Source: an uncultured Collinsella sp.
GTDB taxonomy: Bacteria > Actinomycetota > Coriobacteriia > Coriobacteriales > Coriobacteriaceae
Direction: 5' to 3'
Length of the DNA stretch: 30,359 nt
Assembly: GCA_900757285.1 (NCBI GenBank)
Contig: CAAENI010000009.1
Location: 1-30,359, forward strand
Positions 1-7,756 of this stretch are shown here, in pieces. The notes beneath the pieces were generated by a model. It was not told the DNA's origin and did no database searches. It worked only from the letters and a program-made list of their open reading frames with translations. Within the stretch, counting starts at the first letter, position 1; each line of letters begins with the position of its first letter. The position numbers and the translations under genes are program-made.

Positions 1-63
1 GGATTTCCGGCGCGGCCCGCTTAGTATCGCGCTTAGATTCGCAAGGTTGCGGCAGCCAGCGGC

Positions 64-1041
64 CTACTTTGCGTCGTAGGCCTCGGTGTCCCACCAGTCG
101 AGCTGGGCGATGTTGTCGCGGATGTGCTGGCAGCTCTTGTGGAAGCCCTCGAGCTCGTACTCGGACAGGTCGAGCGTGTAGACCTCCTCGACGCCCTCGG
201 CACCGATCACGCACGGCAGGGAGGTAAAGATACCCTCCTCGCCATACTGGCCGGTCATGAGCGTGGAAGCGGAAAGCACGGCGTGCTCGTTGTGCAGCAC
301 GGCGGCGCAGACGCGCGCGGCGGAGTTGGCGACGGCGTATTCGGTGCACTGCTTGCCCTGGTAGGTCACATAGCCGCCCTTACGCGCGAGCTCCTCGACC
401 TCCATGTGGTCAAAGGAGTACTTGTCGGGGTTCTCGGCCTGAAGCTCGTTGAGGTTTTTGCCGGCGATGGTTGCGGCCTTAAAGGCGGCAAGCTGGCTAA
501 AGCCGTGCTCGCCGATCATGTAGGCGTCGATGGACTTGGGGCTCACGCCGACCTTCTTGGAGATCTCGGTGCGCAGACGGGCGGAGTCCAGGCCGCAGCC
601 CGAGCCGATGATCTTCTTGGGATCGTAGCCGGTCAGGTGCCACAGCTCGGTGCACACGACGTCGCAGGGGTTGGAGATACTCACGAAGATGCCGTCGAAA
701 CCGGGGTCGACGATGCGCTTGGCAAAGGAGCGGGCGGCGTCGGTGGTAAAGAACAGCTCGCCGTCGCGGCTACCGGCGGCCAGCGCGACCTTGCCGGCGG
801 CGTTGACGATGACGTCGCAGCAGGCCAGCTCCTCGTAGTGGTCGTAGCAATTGACGATCTTGGTGTTATACGGGACAAACGAAAGGGAGTCGCGCAGGTC
901 CTGGACCTCGGACGTCACCTTGGCCTCGTTGATATCGCACAGGTACAGCTCGTCGGCAATGCCCTGCATAAGCAGGCTGTTGGCAACATGTGCTCCTACG
1001 TGGCCCTGGCCGACCACACCGATCTTACGCGTCTGGTACAT
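64..1041 (-). CDS. L-lactate / L-2-hydroxyacid dehydrogenase (LDH/MDH family)
   Basis: NAD-dependent dehydrogenase that interconverts 2-keto acids (pyruvate or branched-chain keto acids) and L-2-hydroxy acids in the cytosol. The 325-residue protein starts with a Rossmann fold: G-Q-G-H-V-G at residues 11-16 and the acidic NAD-ribose residue in LCDINEAK (Asp36). The catalytic set is present: Asp152 and Arg155 in LDSARLR, and His179 in GEHG. The residue after GEHG is Phe rather than the Asp of classic LDH (GEHGDS), and the C-terminal stretch EELARKGGYVTYQGK resembles L-2-hydroxyisocaproate dehydrogenases more than classic LDH, so substrate preference is open. I chose the start at 1041 because GAAAGGAT lies just upstream and the Rossmann fold begins there; the frame stays open far upstream only as an overlap with metA. 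A TACAAT -10-like box lies at 1079-1084. Divergent from metA. Confidence 0.85.
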   Translation of the reverse strand: MYQTRKIGVVGQGHVGAHVANSLLMQGIADELYLCDINEAKVTSEVQDLRDSLSFVPYNTKIVNCYDHYEELACCDVIVNAAGKVALAAGSRDGELFFTTDAARSFAKRIVDPGFDGIFVSISNPCDVVCTELWHLTGYDPKKIIGSGCGLDSARLRTEISKKVGVSPKSIDAYMIGEHGFSQLAAFKAATIAGKNLNELQAENPDKYSFDHMEVEELARKGGYVTYQGKQCTEYAVANSAARVCAAVLHNEHAVLSASTLMTGQYGEEGIFTSLPCVIGAEGVEEVYTLDLSEYELEGFHKSCQHIRDNIAQLDWWDTEAYDAK

Positions 1042-1078
1042 ATACGTATCCTTTCGGCCGAGTTTTTCGTGTCGAACC

Positions 1079-1084
1079 ATTGTA
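1079..1084 (-). promoter_or_regulatory. Possible -10 box of the dehydrogenase gene
   Basis: TACAAT on the minus strand, 37 bases upstream of the chosen start codon. No convincing -35 hexamer is seen at the usual distance, so this rests on the -10 match alone. Confidence 0.35.
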
Positions 1085-1217
1085 GCGTCCTGTTGCCACT
1101 TTGCTAGGCTAAAGCGCCACAGATTTTGGGACATGCCGTAATCTCTACTTTTGGAGTGATTTGGGCCGCTGACGGCATCGCTGGGCGATGTGCTCGCGCG
1201 GATGGGGCCGGTCGTTG

Positions 1218-1223
1218 TACCAT
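1218..1223 (+). promoter_or_regulatory. Possible -10 box (TACCAT) of metA
   Basis: TACCAT sits 28 bases before the metA start, within GTACCATAGCTGCA. Almost the same string recurs at 30227-30239 before the last gene, and GTACCAT recurs at 16890-16896 before glmM. No good -35 hexamer is visible here. The call rests on recurrence and position. Confidence 0.35.
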
Positions 1224-1251
1224 AGCTGCAACTGACTCGTAAGGAGCATCC

Positions 1252-2178
1252 ATGCCCATTCGCATCCCCGACGCCCTCCCTGCCGCCGCGCAGCTCGAGA
1301 GCGAGAACATCTTTGTCATGACCGAGTACCGCGCGCTGCACCAGGACATCCGTCCGCTGCGCGTGCTCATCCTCAACCTCATGCCCACCAAGATCGCCAC
1401 CGAGACGCAGATCATGCGCAAGCTCTCCAACACGCCGCTGCAGGTGGAGGTGGACCTGCTGCGCACCAAAACGCACGAGGCCACGCACGTGAGCGCCGGC
1501 CACCTGGAGACGTTCTACCGCACGTTCGACGACATCCGCGACATCCACTACGACGGCCTGATTATCACGGGCGCGCCCGTGGAGCAGATGCCGTTCGAGG
1601 AGGTCGACTACTGGCCCGAGCTCTGCCAGATCATGGATTGGTCCACCACGCACGTGCACTCTACGCTGCACATTTGTTGGGGCGCGCAGGCCGGTCTGTA
1701 CCATCATTACGGTATCCAGAAGTACGATCTGCCGGCAAAGGCGAGCGGCGTGTTCGAGCATTATCTGGTGAAGCCGCAAAGCCCGCTGGTCCGCGGCTTT
1801 GACGACCGTTTCTATGCCGTGCATTCGCGCAACACCGATGTGCGCCGCGAGGACGTGGAGGCCGAGCCGCAGCTTGAGGTCGTGGCCGTGTCCGACGAGG
1901 TGGGCCTGTACATCGTCAAGTCGACCGACAGCCGTCGCTTCTTTGTCTTTGGCCATCCCGAGTACGATACCGACACGCTGCGTCTGGAGTACGAGCGCGA
2001 CGTGAAGCGCGGGCTCAACCCTCAGGTGCCGGCGCATTACTTCCCGGGCGACGATCCCGCTGCCGAGCCGCGCAACGTCTGGCGCAGCCAGGCTCAGCTG
2101 CTCTACACCAACTGGCTCAACTACTACGTCTACCAAACCACGCCCTACGACCTGGCCCGCGCCGGCGAGGAGCACTAG
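1252..2178 (+). CDS. metA: Homoserine O-acyltransferase MetA (probably acetyl-CoA type)
   Basis: First committed step of methionine synthesis: acylates the hydroxyl of L-homoserine so that sulfur can be incorporated. The 308-residue protein has the usual length for the MetA/HTS family and its markers: catalytic Cys142 in HICWGAQAG, and the His/Glu pair in FVFGHPEYD. Residue 111 is Glu, in TGAPVEQM. In this family, from published work on the Bacillus cereus enzyme, Glu at 111 goes with acetyl-CoA use, while Gly at this place (as in E. coli) goes with succinyl-CoA. I therefore infer O-acetylhomoserine as the product despite the succinyltransferase name usually given. TAAGGAG lies eight bases before the ATG. 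The gene stands alone; no SAM riboswitch is recognisable in the 210-base upstream gap. The reading frame continues as an Ala/Val-rich stretch after the TAG (see findings). Confidence 0.95.
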   Translation: MPIRIPDALPAAAQLESENIFVMTEYRALHQDIRPLRVLILNLMPTKIATETQIMRKLSNTPLQVEVDLLRTKTHEATHVSAGHLETFYRTFDDIRDIHYDGLIITGAPVEQMPFEEVDYWPELCQIMDWSTTHVHSTLHICWGAQAGLYHHYGIQKYDLPAKASGVFEHYLVKPQSPLVRGFDDRFYAVHSRNTDVRREDVEAEPQLEVVAVSDEVGLYIVKSTDSRRFFVFGHPEYDTDTLRLEYERDVKRGLNPQVPAHYFPGDDPAAEPRNVWRSQAQLLYTNWLNYYVYQTTPYDLARAGEEH

Positions 2179-2275
2179 GCCGCGGCCGTGGCTGCCGCTG
2201 TGGCGGTGGCAGCTGCTATGGCTGTGGCGGTTGCCGTATCTGTTGCCGTGACCGCTGCCGTGTCTGCTGCGTGAT

Positions 2276-2397
2276 GAGCGTGGAAATCCGGACACACGAG
2301 CGTGGATAATCGGACGTTTGCAACGTGAGCGTGGATAATCTCCCGTTTTTGGCTCACAAGGGGTCTCAAAGCGGGAGATTTTCCACGCTCATTTTTT
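2276..2397. repeat. GAGCGTGGA palindromic repeat element, copy A
   Basis: Three direct copies of GAGCGTGGA start at 2276, 2298 and 2327, and one inverted copy (TCCACGCTC) lies at 2382-2390. The last direct copy and the inverted copy form a 19-bp stem with one mismatch: 2327-2345 against 2372-2390. The stem is followed by A plus seven T, so it can act as a terminator behind metA. A near-identical block lies at 3676-3846 and a rearranged one at 7757-7881. The layout resembles REP/BIME elements; I do not recognise a named family. Confidence 0.8.
2327..2397 (+). terminator. Terminator-like hairpin within repeat copy A
   Basis: The 19-bp stem with one mismatch and a 26-base loop ends in ATTTTTTT. 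It lies about 150 bases after the metA stop and would end that transcript before the nuclease-like gene. Confidence 0.55.
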
Positions 2398-2596
2398 TGC
2401 AGCTGCCGTACCGTCGGCATCATCACGCGTTGAGTACATGCGGACTACATCGCAAACTAGGTAGTTTTGATCCACAGCATATTTTCTTTTAATGAAATCG
2501 GTGGCTTTTGAGGCTCAAAATGTGGAGACAGGGACCTCTGGACAACCGCTCTACCTGCAGATATGGAGCATTGGCCTAAAACATCCAAAACCGTCA

Positions 2597-2631
2597 AGCA
2601 TTTGGTCAGCTGCTGGACAGCATTTGGTCAG
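2597..2631 (+). repeat. Direct repeat AGCATTTGGTCAG upstream of the nuclease-like gene
   Basis: Two exact 13-base copies lie at 2597-2609 and 2619-2631, 22 bases apart start to start, or about two helical turns. They end 55 bases before the chosen start codon. Spacing and place suit a regulator-binding site, but there is no direct evidence for one. Confidence 0.5.
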
Positions 2632-2686
2632 ACTTCGCATGAAACCGTCTGGTACGTTGGCGCCGTTCCAAGAGTTGGGAGGCGAC

Positions 2687-3649
2687 ATGGCAAACGCGAC
2701 GGCGAATCAAAGACTTACAGGCCACATTAAAGCGTGCGAGCAGCAGATGAGCTGCGTGTACGCGCGCACGATGGCGGAGGCAAAGCAGATTGAGCGGCGG
2801 GTGGCGGCGGGAAGTCTCGAAGTGGTCATGCCGGGACTGTACGCGCGTCCGGAATACTGGTCCGAGCTCAAGTTTCGGCAGCGTTATCTGCATCGGGTGC
2901 GGGCGCTTGCGCAAAAGCACCCCGACTGGACGTTTTGCTCCTATACGGCGGCCGTCGTCTATGGTCTTTCAGTTTCGCATGCCAATTTGACTCACATCCA
3001 TATCGCCGCGATGCCGGCGCAATCGACGACGCCGGGCTCTCAGGTCATTCGCCATCGCTATGCTCATCGAACACGGGCCAGCCAGATGGATATTGCCGTG
3101 ACCGATATCGATCAGACGATTACGGATTGCCTGGTCGATGCGTCGTTTGTCGAGGGGCTGATCATTGCGGACTCGGCGCTCCATGAGCAACTTTTGTCGA
3201 AGGAACATCTCATTGAGGCAGTTAACAAGCTTGGCTTGAATCGCCGCGGTGTTGTGACGGCGCGCAGAGTTGCACGGTGTGCCGACGGCCTGTCGGAAAG
3301 CGGCGGCGAGTCCAAGGCGCGGGCGCTGATGATCGAGCGCGGCTGGCAGGTTCCGGGGCTGCAAGTTGAGCTGTTCGATCCGGTTGAGCCGGGAAGGCCG
3401 TATCGCGTTGACTATTTGTGGCGCGTGGGTGACCGGTTGATTATTGGGGAGTTCGACGGATTCGTTAAAAGTGAGAAGGCGGCGGAGGAGGGCAAGCTCG
3501 GAAAGGCGCAATTTGATGAGCGTCAGCGCGAGTCGAGGCTTTCGCTGCTTGATAACTGCAAGATTGTACGCTTGTGCTGGGATGACCTAAGGGATCCGAC
3601 AAAGCTCGATCGCAAGCTCAAGGTTGCCGGCGTGCCGCGTGCATGCTGA
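2687..3649 (+). CDS. AbiEi-like / PD-(D/E)XK nuclease-like accessory protein
   Basis: A 320-residue protein with no exact function I can name. The N-terminal part (about residues 13-58, ending in a G-x-L-x-x-V-x-P-G-L-Y-A pattern) looks like the winged-helix start of AbiEi-type antitoxins and related transcriptional regulators. The C-terminal part has D242 in YRVDYLW, then E255-F-D257-G and K261, the order of acidic and lysine residues seen in DUF559/Vsr-like PD-(D/E)XK folds. The same frame opens at 2492, but GGGAGG five bases before the ATG at 2687 and the lack of protein-like sequence before it favour the later start. No AbiEii-type toxin partner is encoded next to it. It lies between two copies of the GAGCGTGGA repeat. 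It may be a DNA-binding or defence-related protein; nuclease activity is inference. Confidence 0.7.
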   Translation: MANATANQRLTGHIKACEQQMSCVYARTMAEAKQIERRVAAGSLEVVMPGLYARPEYWSELKFRQRYLHRVRALAQKHPDWTFCSYTAAVVYGLSVSHANLTHIHIAAMPAQSTTPGSQVIRHRYAHRTRASQMDIAVTDIDQTITDCLVDASFVEGLIIADSALHEQLLSKEHLIEAVNKLGLNRRGVVTARRVARCADGLSESGGESKARALMIERGWQVPGLQVELFDPVEPGRPYRVDYLWRVGDRLIIGEFDGFVKSEKAAEEGKLGKAQFDERQRESRLSLLDNCKIVRLCWDDLRDPTKLDRKLKVAGVPRAC

Positions 3650-3675
3650 GGCGGTGGCAGGGCGTTAAGCTGCAC

Positions 3676-3846
3676 GAGCGTGGAAATCCGGACGGATGAG
3701 CGTGGGAATTTAGTCGCGATTTGGTTGAGCGTGGATTTTCGGACACACGAGCGTGGATTATCGGACGTTTGAATAATGAGCGTGGATAATCTCCCGTTTT
3801 TTGCCCCCGAACAGGCCCGAAGTGGGAAATTTTCCACGCTCATTTT
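3676..3846. repeat. GAGCGTGGA palindromic repeat element, copy B
   Basis: Direct units start at 3676, 3698 (GAGCGTGGG), 3727, 3749 and 3778; an inverted unit lies at 3833-3841. The segment from about 3741 onward matches copy A almost base for base over some 60 bases, including the CTCCCG that forms the hairpin arm. The last direct unit and the inverted unit pair over a long, imperfect stem followed by ATTTTTG. It separates the nuclease-like gene (+) from the convergent folate gene (-) and could end transcription. Confidence 0.8.
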
Positions 3847-3869
3847 TGTGGGGTGCAGCGTGCCAGCCG

Positions 3870-4466
3870 TTAGGCGCTGATGATGTGGGGTAGCGGCAGG
3901 TCGTGGGCGTCGGTGGGAACGTGGTCGACACGCTGTTCGTCAAAGGCGATGCCGATGATTTGACATGCGGGCGAGAGCATGGGCAGGTAGCGGTCGTAGC
4001 AGCCGCCGCCGTAGCCCAGGCGCTCGCCGGCGCGGTCGAAGGCTACGAGTGGCACGATGGCCATGTCGAGGGCCTCTGCAGACACGATAGGGAAGTGGTC
4101 GCTGTCGATGTCCATGGCCGCGAAGGCCCGCGTGGGGTGGGCGATAAACGGGGCCGCGGACGCATCGCCGACGGCAACTGCCCGCATGCACATGCGCTGG
4201 CCACAAGCTGCGGCGTCTGTTGCCGAGAGCATGCACGGATAGGCCACGCGCCAGCCGCGTTTGGCGGCAGCTGCGGCAAACGCGGCTGGGTCGACTTCGG
4301 AACCCATCGCGGCATAGACGGCAACGGTGTGCGGTGCCGCGGCACCCGAGCTGCCCAGCAACTCAACAAGCCGCGCGCAAATGACAGCAGACTTCGCCGC
4401 CCGAACATCCAAATCAAGAGCATCGCGCCGAGCAATCATCGCCCGCCGCACTTCAGCCTTGCCCAT
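3870..4466 (-). CDS. 5-formyltetrahydrofolate cyclo-ligase
   Basis: ATP-dependent conversion of 5-formyl-THF to 5,10-methenyl-THF, which returns stored folate to the one-carbon pool; cytosolic. The 198-residue protein has the normal family length. The N-terminal helix carries the basic pattern KAEVRRAMIARRDAL. The family signature near the C-terminus, RLGYGGGCYDRYL, is present with Cys where most members have Tyr (GGGYYDR). A start nine codons upstream (4493) is possible in frame, but AGAGGAGG lies five bases before the ATG at 4466, which decides the start. Directly upstream on its own strand are two hairpins, then the M16C peptidase gene, so the two may share a transcript subject to the hairpins. 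Confidence 0.92.
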   Translation of the reverse strand: MGKAEVRRAMIARRDALDLDVRAAKSAVICARLVELLGSSGAAAPHTVAVYAAMGSEVDPAAFAAAAAKRGWRVAYPCMLSATDAAACGQRMCMRAVAVGDASAAPFIAHPTRAFAAMDIDSDHFPIVSAEALDMAIVPLVAFDRAGERLGYGGGCYDRYLPMLSPACQIIGIAFDEQRVDHVPTDAHDLPLPHIISA

Positions 4467-4482
4467 CCCAACCTCCTCTAGC

Positions 4483-4521
4483 AAACCTGCCAAAAAGGGA
4501 CAGGTTTATTTTGGCAGGTTT
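4483..4521. terminator. Hairpin 1 between M16C peptidase and folate cyclo-ligase genes
   Basis: Perfect 13-bp stem: AAACCTGCCAAAA (4483-4495) with TTTTGGCAGGTTT (4509-4521). The 13-base loop contains GGGACAGG (4497-4504). It stands just upstream of the ribosome-binding site of the folate gene. The loop is complementary to that of hairpin 2. Confidence 0.65.
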
Positions 4522-4538
4522 TATCTGGGCAAATGTCG

Positions 4539-4578
4539 AAACCACCACAAAGGTGCCTGTCCCCTTTGTGGTGGTTTT
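4539..4578. terminator. Hairpin 2 after the M16C peptidase gene
   Basis: Perfect 15-bp stem: AAACCACCACAAAGG (4539-4553) with CCTTTGTGGTGGTTT (4563-4577). The loop is TGCCTGTCC. It begins 12 bases after the peptidase stop codon on the minus strand. The T-run is short on either strand, so termination would be moderate. Confidence 0.65.
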
Positions 4579-4589
4579 GCTTGCTGTGG

Positions 4590-7500
4590 CTAGCCCAGCA
4601 GGTCGATGACGTTAAAGCCGGCGTTGCTCTTTGCGATGACGTCGCGGCCGCCAAAGACGCAGGTGGGCGACTCGGCTGCGATGCGCGTCACGTCGGTGCC
4701 GAGCGAGCGCAGCTCACCGGGCGTGGCGGCGAGCATCTGGGCGCGACGCTCCTCGCGCGCATGCGGATCGAGCCCGGCCAGGTAGGTCGTGTTGCGGCGC
4801 TTGGTGAGCGCGTACGGCTTCACCGGCGCGTCCATGCCGCTCACGCAGCTCACGATAAAGCCCTCAAAGGCGGCTTCGTCGGGCTCAAAGCTGCCGAGCC
4901 ATTCGCCTGCGCGCTCCACGCGCTCAATCGAAGGATCGATCGCCGGGTCGCGGTAGGTGTAGAACGCCGCCTGACGCTCGCCGGCCGCGCGGAATCCGCA
5001 GCCGTACGCACCGCCCTTCACGCGAATCTCGTTCCACAGGTAGTCGTAGGAGAGCGCGTTGGCAGCCACGGCCCAAGCGCCTGTCACGTCAATGCCCAGG
5101 CGACGCGGATCGCACGCACGCGCGGCAAAGCAGATGTCGCTGGGGATGACGAAAGCCTCGTGGCGGTCGCGCGGCTCCGGCACCACGAGCGTGCCGCTGG
5201 CAGCGCCGTCGCCCGCGCCAAGCCCCAGGTCGCCCGCGGCATCCCAGTACGCGTCAAAGTCCTCGTCGCTGCCGGTAAAGCTCGCCAGGCAGCCATCGAC
5301 CACAAAGATGCGCTCCGCCAGCTCGGCAAGCTTGGTGCGCAGCCCGTCCACGCGCTCGTCAAAGTGCTCGAGCAGATCGCGCAGGAACAGATAGAAGTCC
5401 ACGCCAGAAAGCTGCTCGCGAACCACGGACGAAGGCGAGCTGTAGCTCATCGCGCGACCGAGCGCCGCCGAGTGGCCGTTGTTGATAAAGCCCTGCTCAA
5501 GCCCAATGCGAATCTGCGTGAGCACGTCGCGCACGCGGTCGGCGTCGGCATCGAGCAAAAGCGTGCTCGACCATACCTCGCGCGGCAGGCTCGCCAGCGC
5601 ATCGATCTTTTCGGACAGGGCGCCGGCGCTCACCAGCAGGTAGGGGCGCACGCCGTCCACTTCGGGCTGCGTCATGACTTCGGTCGTAAAGCTCAAAAAG
5701 CCGAGCTTGCCGGCGAGCAAGTTGTCGAGTTCCTCGGCCGAGTGCTCGCGCGTGGGCAGCTGCTTAAGCAGGCGGCAGAGCAGTGTCACATAGGGCAGGT
5801 CCTCAAACGCGACGCAGCTCAGGTCGAAATACTGCATGGCGTAGGCCAGACGGTTGGTGGGGATGCCGTGGCGCAGGCAGGGGATGGGCGCGGTCGTGTC
5901 CACGATCAGCAGCGGCTCGGGGCGCGCCTCGCCAATGTCGGACACGCGCAGACGCGGCAGCGTGGCCTTGGCCTCGGGCGTGTCCTCGGCCTCCTGCGCG
6001 GCACGCAGCACGGCCGTGCGCTCGACCACGTCGACCAGCTCGGCATCGGTCATGGCGTCGCGCTTGGCTGCCAGCTCGGCGGCTTCGGCACTCTCCGAAC
6101 CCTCGGCGGCGTCCACCGGCACCAGCTCGACCAGCGCTATGTGGTCGTTTTCCAGCACCAGCTCGCGCAGCAGGTCCTCAAAATAGCTGCCGTCCAGGTC
6201 GCCGCGCAGCTCCTCATACACCGGGCCGTACTTGAGCGCCAGCGTCGCGGCGTCGTCATCGTAGAGCCAGGTGCTCAGCGCGTCGCACGCAATGGCCACG
6301 CCGTCGGCGATACCGTAGTCGCGCTGGCGCAGGTCGTATTCGTTGCTGCTGATGATGGCTTCCAGACGCTCGCGCGGAACGCCGTGCTCGCACAGGTCGC
6401 GGCAGGCGTCCTGGAATACGCGGCGCAGCTCGTGCGCCACGCCGGGCTGCGCATTTTGCAGCATGATGAGCTCGTAGGGCTGCAGGCACTCGGCCGCGGT
6501 GTAGCTCACCACGTTGCCGCCCAGGCCGGCGGCCAGAATGGCCTTCTTAACCGGCGCCTCGTTGGAGCCCAGCAGTGCCTCGAACAGGATGTCCGCCGCG
6601 ATCGTGCGCTTGCGGTCGAGTGCGCTGCCCAGCACCAGGCCCAGGCCCACCAGGGCGTTCTCGGGCGTAGTGGCCATCTCGACGCGCTTATACTCGCAGG
6701 TCACAGGCTCCTGCACGCCCAGCGGATTGGGCGCCAGCGTGGACGGGTCCTCGCCGACGGCAACGGCAGCGTCCATGCGGCGGCTCGCGGCACTCGGCTG
6801 CGACAGATAGCGCTTGTCCAAAAAGGCCAGCGCGCGGTCCACGTCCAGGTCGCCGTAGAGCGTGATGTAGGAGTTGGAAGGATTGTAGTGGCGCGCGTGC
6901 GTGTCCAGGAACTGCTCGTAGGTGAGCGCGGGAATCGCGCGCGGGTCGCCGCCGCTCTCGTGCGCATAGGCGGTGTCGGGATAGAGCGCGGCGTTGACGG
7001 CGTCGTCCAGCACGCTCATGGGGTCGGACAGCGCACCCTTCATCTCGTTGAACACCACGCCGTTATAGCGCAGCGTGCCCTCGCGCAGGCTCGCGGAGCT
7101 GTCGCCGCCCTCGGCGTCCTCCGGCAGGTCCAGCTCGTAGTGCCAGCCCTCCTGCTCAAAAATGGTGGGCTTGGTGTAGATGGCCGGGTTGAACACCGCG
7201 TCCAGGTACACGTCCATCAGGTTGTACAGGTCCTGCTCGTTGGTGGTGGCAACGGGGTAGATGGTCTTGTCGGGGTAGGTCATGGCGTTGAGGAACGTCT
7301 GCATGGAGCTCTTGATCAGGTCGACAAACGGCTCCTTGACGGGGAACTTGGCCGATCCGCACAGCACCGAGTGCTCAAGAATATGGAACACGCCGGTGGA
7401 ATCGGCCGGCGGCGTCTTAAAGCCAATGGCAAAGGCCTTGTTTTCGTCGTCGCATGCCAGGTACAGCAGGCGAGCGCCCGAGGCGGTGTGGCGCAGCACG

Positions 7501-7622
7501 TAGGCGTCCGAGTCGAGCTCGGGCACGGTCTCGCGGCGCTCGACGGCAAAGCCATGGCAGGTGGTGCCGGGTACCAGCAGCGCGGCGGCAGCGGCGTGCG
7601 GGTCGGTTGAGGTGGTGGGCAT
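4590..7622 (-). CDS. M16C (presequence protease-like) zinc metallopeptidase
   Basis: A 1010-residue peptidase of the insulinase superfamily, M16C/PreP-falcilysin branch, which degrades short unstructured peptides inside a closed chamber. The inverted zinc motif H80-x-x-E83-H84 is in VFHILEHSVLCGS. It is followed by the family stretches FLNAMTYPDKTIYPVATTN and FEQEGWHYEL, the latter holding the distal Glu ligand. Length about 1000 is normal for the four-domain single-chain form. No signal peptide is seen, so it should be cytosolic. The frame stays open 69 codons upstream, but those codons run through the repeat element; AAAGGAG sits six bases before the ATG at 7622, which I take as the start. 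Two hairpins follow the stop codon. Confidence 0.92.
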   Translation of the reverse strand: MPTTSTDPHAAAAALLVPGTTCHGFAVERRETVPELDSDAYVLRHTASGARLLYLACDDENKAFAIGFKTPPADSTGVFHILEHSVLCGSAKFPVKEPFVDLIKSSMQTFLNAMTYPDKTIYPVATTNEQDLYNLMDVYLDAVFNPAIYTKPTIFEQEGWHYELDLPEDAEGGDSSASLREGTLRYNGVVFNEMKGALSDPMSVLDDAVNAALYPDTAYAHESGGDPRAIPALTYEQFLDTHARHYNPSNSYITLYGDLDVDRALAFLDKRYLSQPSAASRRMDAAVAVGEDPSTLAPNPLGVQEPVTCEYKRVEMATTPENALVGLGLVLGSALDRKRTIAADILFEALLGSNEAPVKKAILAAGLGGNVVSYTAAECLQPYELIMLQNAQPGVAHELRRVFQDACRDLCEHGVPRERLEAIISSNEYDLRQRDYGIADGVAIACDALSTWLYDDDAATLALKYGPVYEELRGDLDGSYFEDLLRELVLENDHIALVELVPVDAAEGSESAEAAELAAKRDAMTDAELVDVVERTAVLRAAQEAEDTPEAKATLPRLRVSDIGEARPEPLLIVDTTAPIPCLRHGIPTNRLAYAMQYFDLSCVAFEDLPYVTLLCRLLKQLPTREHSAEELDNLLAGKLGFLSFTTEVMTQPEVDGVRPYLLVSAGALSEKIDALASLPREVWSSTLLLDADADRVRDVLTQIRIGLEQGFINNGHSAALGRAMSYSSPSSVVREQLSGVDFYLFLRDLLEHFDERVDGLRTKLAELAERIFVVDGCLASFTGSDEDFDAYWDAAGDLGLGAGDGAASGTLVVPEPRDRHEAFVIPSDICFAARACDPRRLGIDVTGAWAVAANALSYDYLWNEIRVKGGAYGCGFRAAGERQAAFYTYRDPAIDPSIERVERAGEWLGSFEPDEAAFEGFIVSCVSGMDAPVKPYALTKRRNTTYLAGLDPHAREERRAQMLAATPGELRSLGTDVTRIAAESPTCVFGGRDVIAKSNAGFNVIDLLG

Positions 7623-7756
7623 ATGCAGTCTCCTTTGACGCCCCAGCGGGGGCGAATCGAGTCGAATCCTCGAGAGTATACCCATATGGGGCCACGGCTC
7701 TGCGGCGAACTGAAGACGATGCCGGCGGAATGGGTAAAGGCCCCGCGTGACCGCCG

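Noticed and set aside
1042..2295. Upstream extension of the dehydrogenase frame
   Set aside because: The frame stays open through metA on the opposite strand, giving a His/Arg-rich low-complexity product; the Rossmann fold and ribosome-binding site put the start at 1041.
4533..7610. Very long plus-strand open frame (1025 residues) opposite the M16C peptidase
   Set aside because: It is a shadow of the minus-strand gene: the Val/Gly/Ala/His/Arg-rich product has no recognisable motif, whereas the minus strand has the zinc motif and full family pattern.
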